Positions 41,561 to 43,506 of a stretch of DNA of 43,506 bases are shown piece after piece (the stretch's first letter is position 1; each line of letters begins with the position of its first letter). Under the pieces are notes generated by a model. That model did no database searches. It had not been told where the DNA came from and was given only the letters and a program-made list of their open reading frames with translations. The stretch spans positions 1 through 43,506 of the forward strand of contig CAJMLN010000013.1 of NCBI GenBank assembly GCA_905214315.1, written 5' to 3'. This DNA is from an uncultured bacterium. GTDB lineage: Bacteria; Bacillota; Clostridia; Christensenellales; QALW01. The position numbers and the translations under genes are program-made.

Positions 41561-42907
41561 TTATTCATCGTCACGATAGGACCTGCTCAGGAACTGCGTA
41601 AGCTCCGGCTTCCAGGTAAGCTCCACCGTACCGGTAGAGCCGTTGCGCTGCTTGGCAATAATAATCTGCGCCAGATTTTTATCCACCTCTTCATCGGCAT
41701 CCTGATAGTATCCCGGCCGATGCACCAGCATAACCACGTCGGCATCCTGCTCAATGGCACCCGATTCCCGCAAATCCGAAAGCATCGGCGTATGATCCTT
41801 TCTTCCGCTGGTAACGCCGCGGTTCAGCTGTGAAAGCACAATTACCGGCACATTGAGCGTCCGCGCCAGCCCCTTTAACTGCCGTGAAAGCTCCGATACC
41901 TCCTGCTGGCGGCTCTCCCTGGTATTGGTGGCCATCAAGGAGATATAGTCAACCACCACAAGCGCCAAATCTTTAATGCGCCGGCATTTGCTGCGTATTT
42001 CAGCCACGCCGATCTGCCCGGTATCATCAATATAAAGCTTGGAATGATTCAGCAGCTCCGTCGCGTCATAGATGCTTTCCCAATCCTCCTGGGAAAGATC
42101 TCCCTTACGAATTTTGTTGCCGTCAACACCTGCGGCCGTACCGATCAGGCGCATCAAAAGATCGTTTCTGCTCATTTCCAAGCTGAAGAAGGCCACAGAT
42201 TTTTTTTCCACCATAGCGGCATGCGCCGCTATATTCATCGCAAGACTCGTCTTTCCCATGCTGGGCCGGCCGGCAATAATCACAAGATTGGCCGGCTGCA
42301 GTCCGCCGGTCATATCGTCAATTTCATAAAAGCCCGTGGGCACGCCCCTGGTCTTTCCGTGATTGAGGTATATTTCACGAATTTCCTCATAGACCTCGTT
42401 TACCGTTTCGCTTACATGGCAAAGGCGCGACGCCTCATTGTTCATGGCAATATTAAACAGCGCTCGCTCGGTAGTCTCAATAATATCCTTAGCCGGCTCG
42501 TCGGCGGTATAACAGACCGAAACCGAATCGCTCAGCGAAAGGATCAGCTGCCGCAGCTTATATTTTTCCACCACGATATCCGCATAGTGCGTCACATTAG
42601 CAACGCTGGGCACGCCGTCGGTAAGCTCGGTCAAATAGCTGATGCCGCCCACATTTTCCAAACTGCCGCGCTTGACCAGCTCGCTGGAAAGCGTAACGAT
42701 ATCGATGGGCCTGTCCGCCTTCAGAAGCTCGCACATGGCCTCATAGATCTCCTGGTTGTTGGTACGGTAAAAGTAATCCTTATTCTTTATTTTTTCGTAC
42801 ACCGTGTTAATGCAGTCGGAATTGAGCAAAATGGCACCCAAAACCGAGCGCTCACTCTCAATATCGTTGGGCATTGTCCGCACTGTGTTATTTTCCAACC
42901 GTTTCAC
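41561..42907 (-). CDS. dnaB: Replicative DNA helicase DnaB
   Basis: The hexameric replicative helicase (called DnaC in B. subtilis), 448 residues. It has an N-terminal primase-interacting domain (NDIESERSVLGAILLNSDC), a linker helix and the RecA-like C-terminal motor with Walker A IIAGRPSMGKTSLAMNIA, Walker B LVVVDYISLM and the terminal ESGAIEQDADVVMLVHRP motif. The start is unsure: GTG 42907 has GGAGA almost touching it, whereas TTG 42898 would have a 10-nt spacing. No intein is visible. It may be co-transcribed with the ABC cluster, 13 nt downstream. Confidence 0.96.
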   Translation of the reverse strand: MKRLENNTVRTMPNDIESERSVLGAILLNSDCINTVYEKIKNKDYFYRTNNQEIYEAMCELLKADRPIDIVTLSSELVKRGSLENVGGISYLTELTDGVPSVANVTHYADIVVEKYKLRQLILSLSDSVSVCYTADEPAKDIIETTERALFNIAMNNEASRLCHVSETVNEVYEEIREIYLNHGKTRGVPTGFYEIDDMTGGLQPANLVIIAGRPSMGKTSLAMNIAAHAAMVEKKSVAFFSLEMSRNDLLMRLIGTAAGVDGNKIRKGDLSQEDWESIYDATELLNHSKLYIDDTGQIGVAEIRSKCRRIKDLALVVVDYISLMATNTRESRQQEVSELSRQLKGLARTLNVPVIVLSQLNRGVTSGRKDHTPMLSDLRESGAIEQDADVVMLVHRPGYYQDADEEVDKNLAQIIIAKQRNGSTGTVELTWKPELTQFLSRSYRDDE

Positions 42908-43011
42908 TCTCCGTTTTCAAAAAAAGCCGTCCTCTGCTTTTCTATTTTATATCAAACAGGCGGCAAAGTAAATAAACCACCCTGAATTTTAAATAAATCT
43001 TCACAGAAATT

Positions 43012-43353
43012 TCAGCCAAACTGCTCGCCGAACTGCTTTCCGCCCAAAATATGAAAATGAAGATGCGGCACTGTCTGTCCGCCGTTTTTTCCCACATTGC
43101 TCACCAGACGGAAACCGTCCTCCAGTCCCTGCTCGGCGGCAATCCGGCCGATCACCGCAAAGATATGCGCAATCAGCGCGCCATCCTCCGGACCAAGCGC
43201 CGCGGCGCTTGGAATATGCTTTTTGGGAATCACCAGAATATGCACCGGTGCGGCGGGCGCAATATCCCAAAAGGCCAGCACGGACTCGTCCTCATACACC
43301 TTTTTTGAGGGAATTTCTCCCTTTACGATCCTGCAGAAAATACAATCGCTCAT
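43012..43353 (-). CDS. HIT-family purine nucleotide hydrolase (HinT-like)
   Basis: A 113-residue protein starting MSDCIFCRIVKGEIPSKKVY with a CxxC-type metal pair, and carrying the histidine triad VPHLHFHILGG near the end. HinT proteins hydrolyse adenosine phosphoramidates such as adenylated lysine. I chose ATG 43353, 9 nt after AAGGA; the upstream in-frame start at 43374 overlaps the preceding gene. The gene lies 4 nt after the mtaB-like stop, a common clostridial pairing. Confidence 0.93.
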   Translation of the reverse strand: MSDCIFCRIVKGEIPSKKVYEDESVLAFWDIAPAAPVHILVIPKKHIPSAAALGPEDGALIAHIFAVIGRIAAEQGLEDGFRLVSNVGKNGGQTVPHLHFHILGGKQFGEQFG

Positions 43354-43357
43354 TATC

Positions 43358-43506
43358 TTATATCCTTTCGCCAAGCAGCCCTTGCTCGCTGAGCTGCGTT
43401 ATTTTTACAAAAACAATTTTTCCCGCCAGACCCTCTCCGGCAAACGATACCTGCAAATGCTCCTTCGTCAGACCGTACTGCCTGCCTCCGGTGTCATTTT
43501 CACACA
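43358..43506 (-). CDS. MtaB-like tRNA methylthiotransferase, 3' end only
   Basis: The last 48 codons of a gene running off the window edge. The readable tail has YGLTKEHLQVSFAGEGLAGK and then IVFVKITQLSEQGLLGE before the stop 43358-43360. This is the TRAM-domain ending of radical-SAM methylthiotransferases such as MtaB, which adds a methylthio group to t6A37 of tRNA. The neighbouring hinT-like gene supports this, but the catalytic part is outside the window, so MiaB-type or another TRAM protein is possible. Confidence 0.6.
   Translation of the reverse strand, partial: CENDTGGRQYGLTKEHLQVSFAGEGLAGKIVFVKITQLSEQGLLGERI

Overview
The window looks like chromosomal DNA of a Bacillota member, most probably class Clostridia. 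Pointers are the short HisG with its HisZ partner, a YerC/TrpR-type regulator at the head of the his operon, a PHP-type histidinol phosphatase, FtsK/SpoIIIE-RimO-PgsA-PncC-RecA gene order, DUF1540, DUF1934, DUF5050 and DUF6056 proteins, a GldG/DUF4340 ABC cluster, TTG/GTG starts with strong GGAGG ribosome sites, and tRNA genes that encode CCA. I cannot name the species.

Layout. 128-8641 (+): an eleven-gene operon, yerC-like, hisZ, hisG, hisD, hisC, hisB, hisH, hisA, hisF, hisIE and a hisK-type phosphatase. It covers every step from PRPP plus ATP to histidine, with most genes overlapping or abutting. 8642-11155: an AT-rich accessory patch with a repeat module (copy A), a compact unit for a 56-aa protein, a 569-aa zinc-ribbon/nuclease-like protein, a remnant of an XRE-type regulator and an array of mini-hairpins. 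11156-11586 (-): a five-tRNA cluster behind a consensus promoter. 11722-14278: an RlmL-type rRNA methyltransferase and, divergently, a GH39-like glycoside hydrolase broken by a stop and a frameshift. 14346-26824 (-): a long collinear run, YlxY-like deacetylase homologue, M16 peptidase, FtsK, RimO, PgsA, PncC, RecA, a DUF624-like membrane protein, a methyltransferase, Hsp33, a TPR protein and an alpha-helical repeat protein. 27197-32081 (-): an M50-type membrane peptidase, uracil-DNA glycosylase, repeat copy B abutting tRNA-Trp, a DUF6056-like membrane protein, and tRNA-Lys/tRNA-Gly. 32228-33572 (+): a GNAT-like protein and a 54-aa DUF1540 protein. 33716-43506 (-): DUF1934, two DUF5050-like lipoproteins, the DUF4340/GldG/permease/ATPase ABC cluster, DnaB, a HIT protein and the 3' end of an MtaB-like gene. 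One 58-aa gene candidate (36545-36721) runs the other way.

Most of the window is ordinary housekeeping. The parts most worth a second look are the accessory patch next to the tRNA cluster (zinc-ribbon/nuclease protein, mini-hairpin array, regulator remnant), a two-copy repeat whose paired stems differ in sequence but keep pairing and whose end includes the tRNA CCA tail, and a palindrome inside the his promoter that could be the operator of the TrpR-family protein encoded just downstream.
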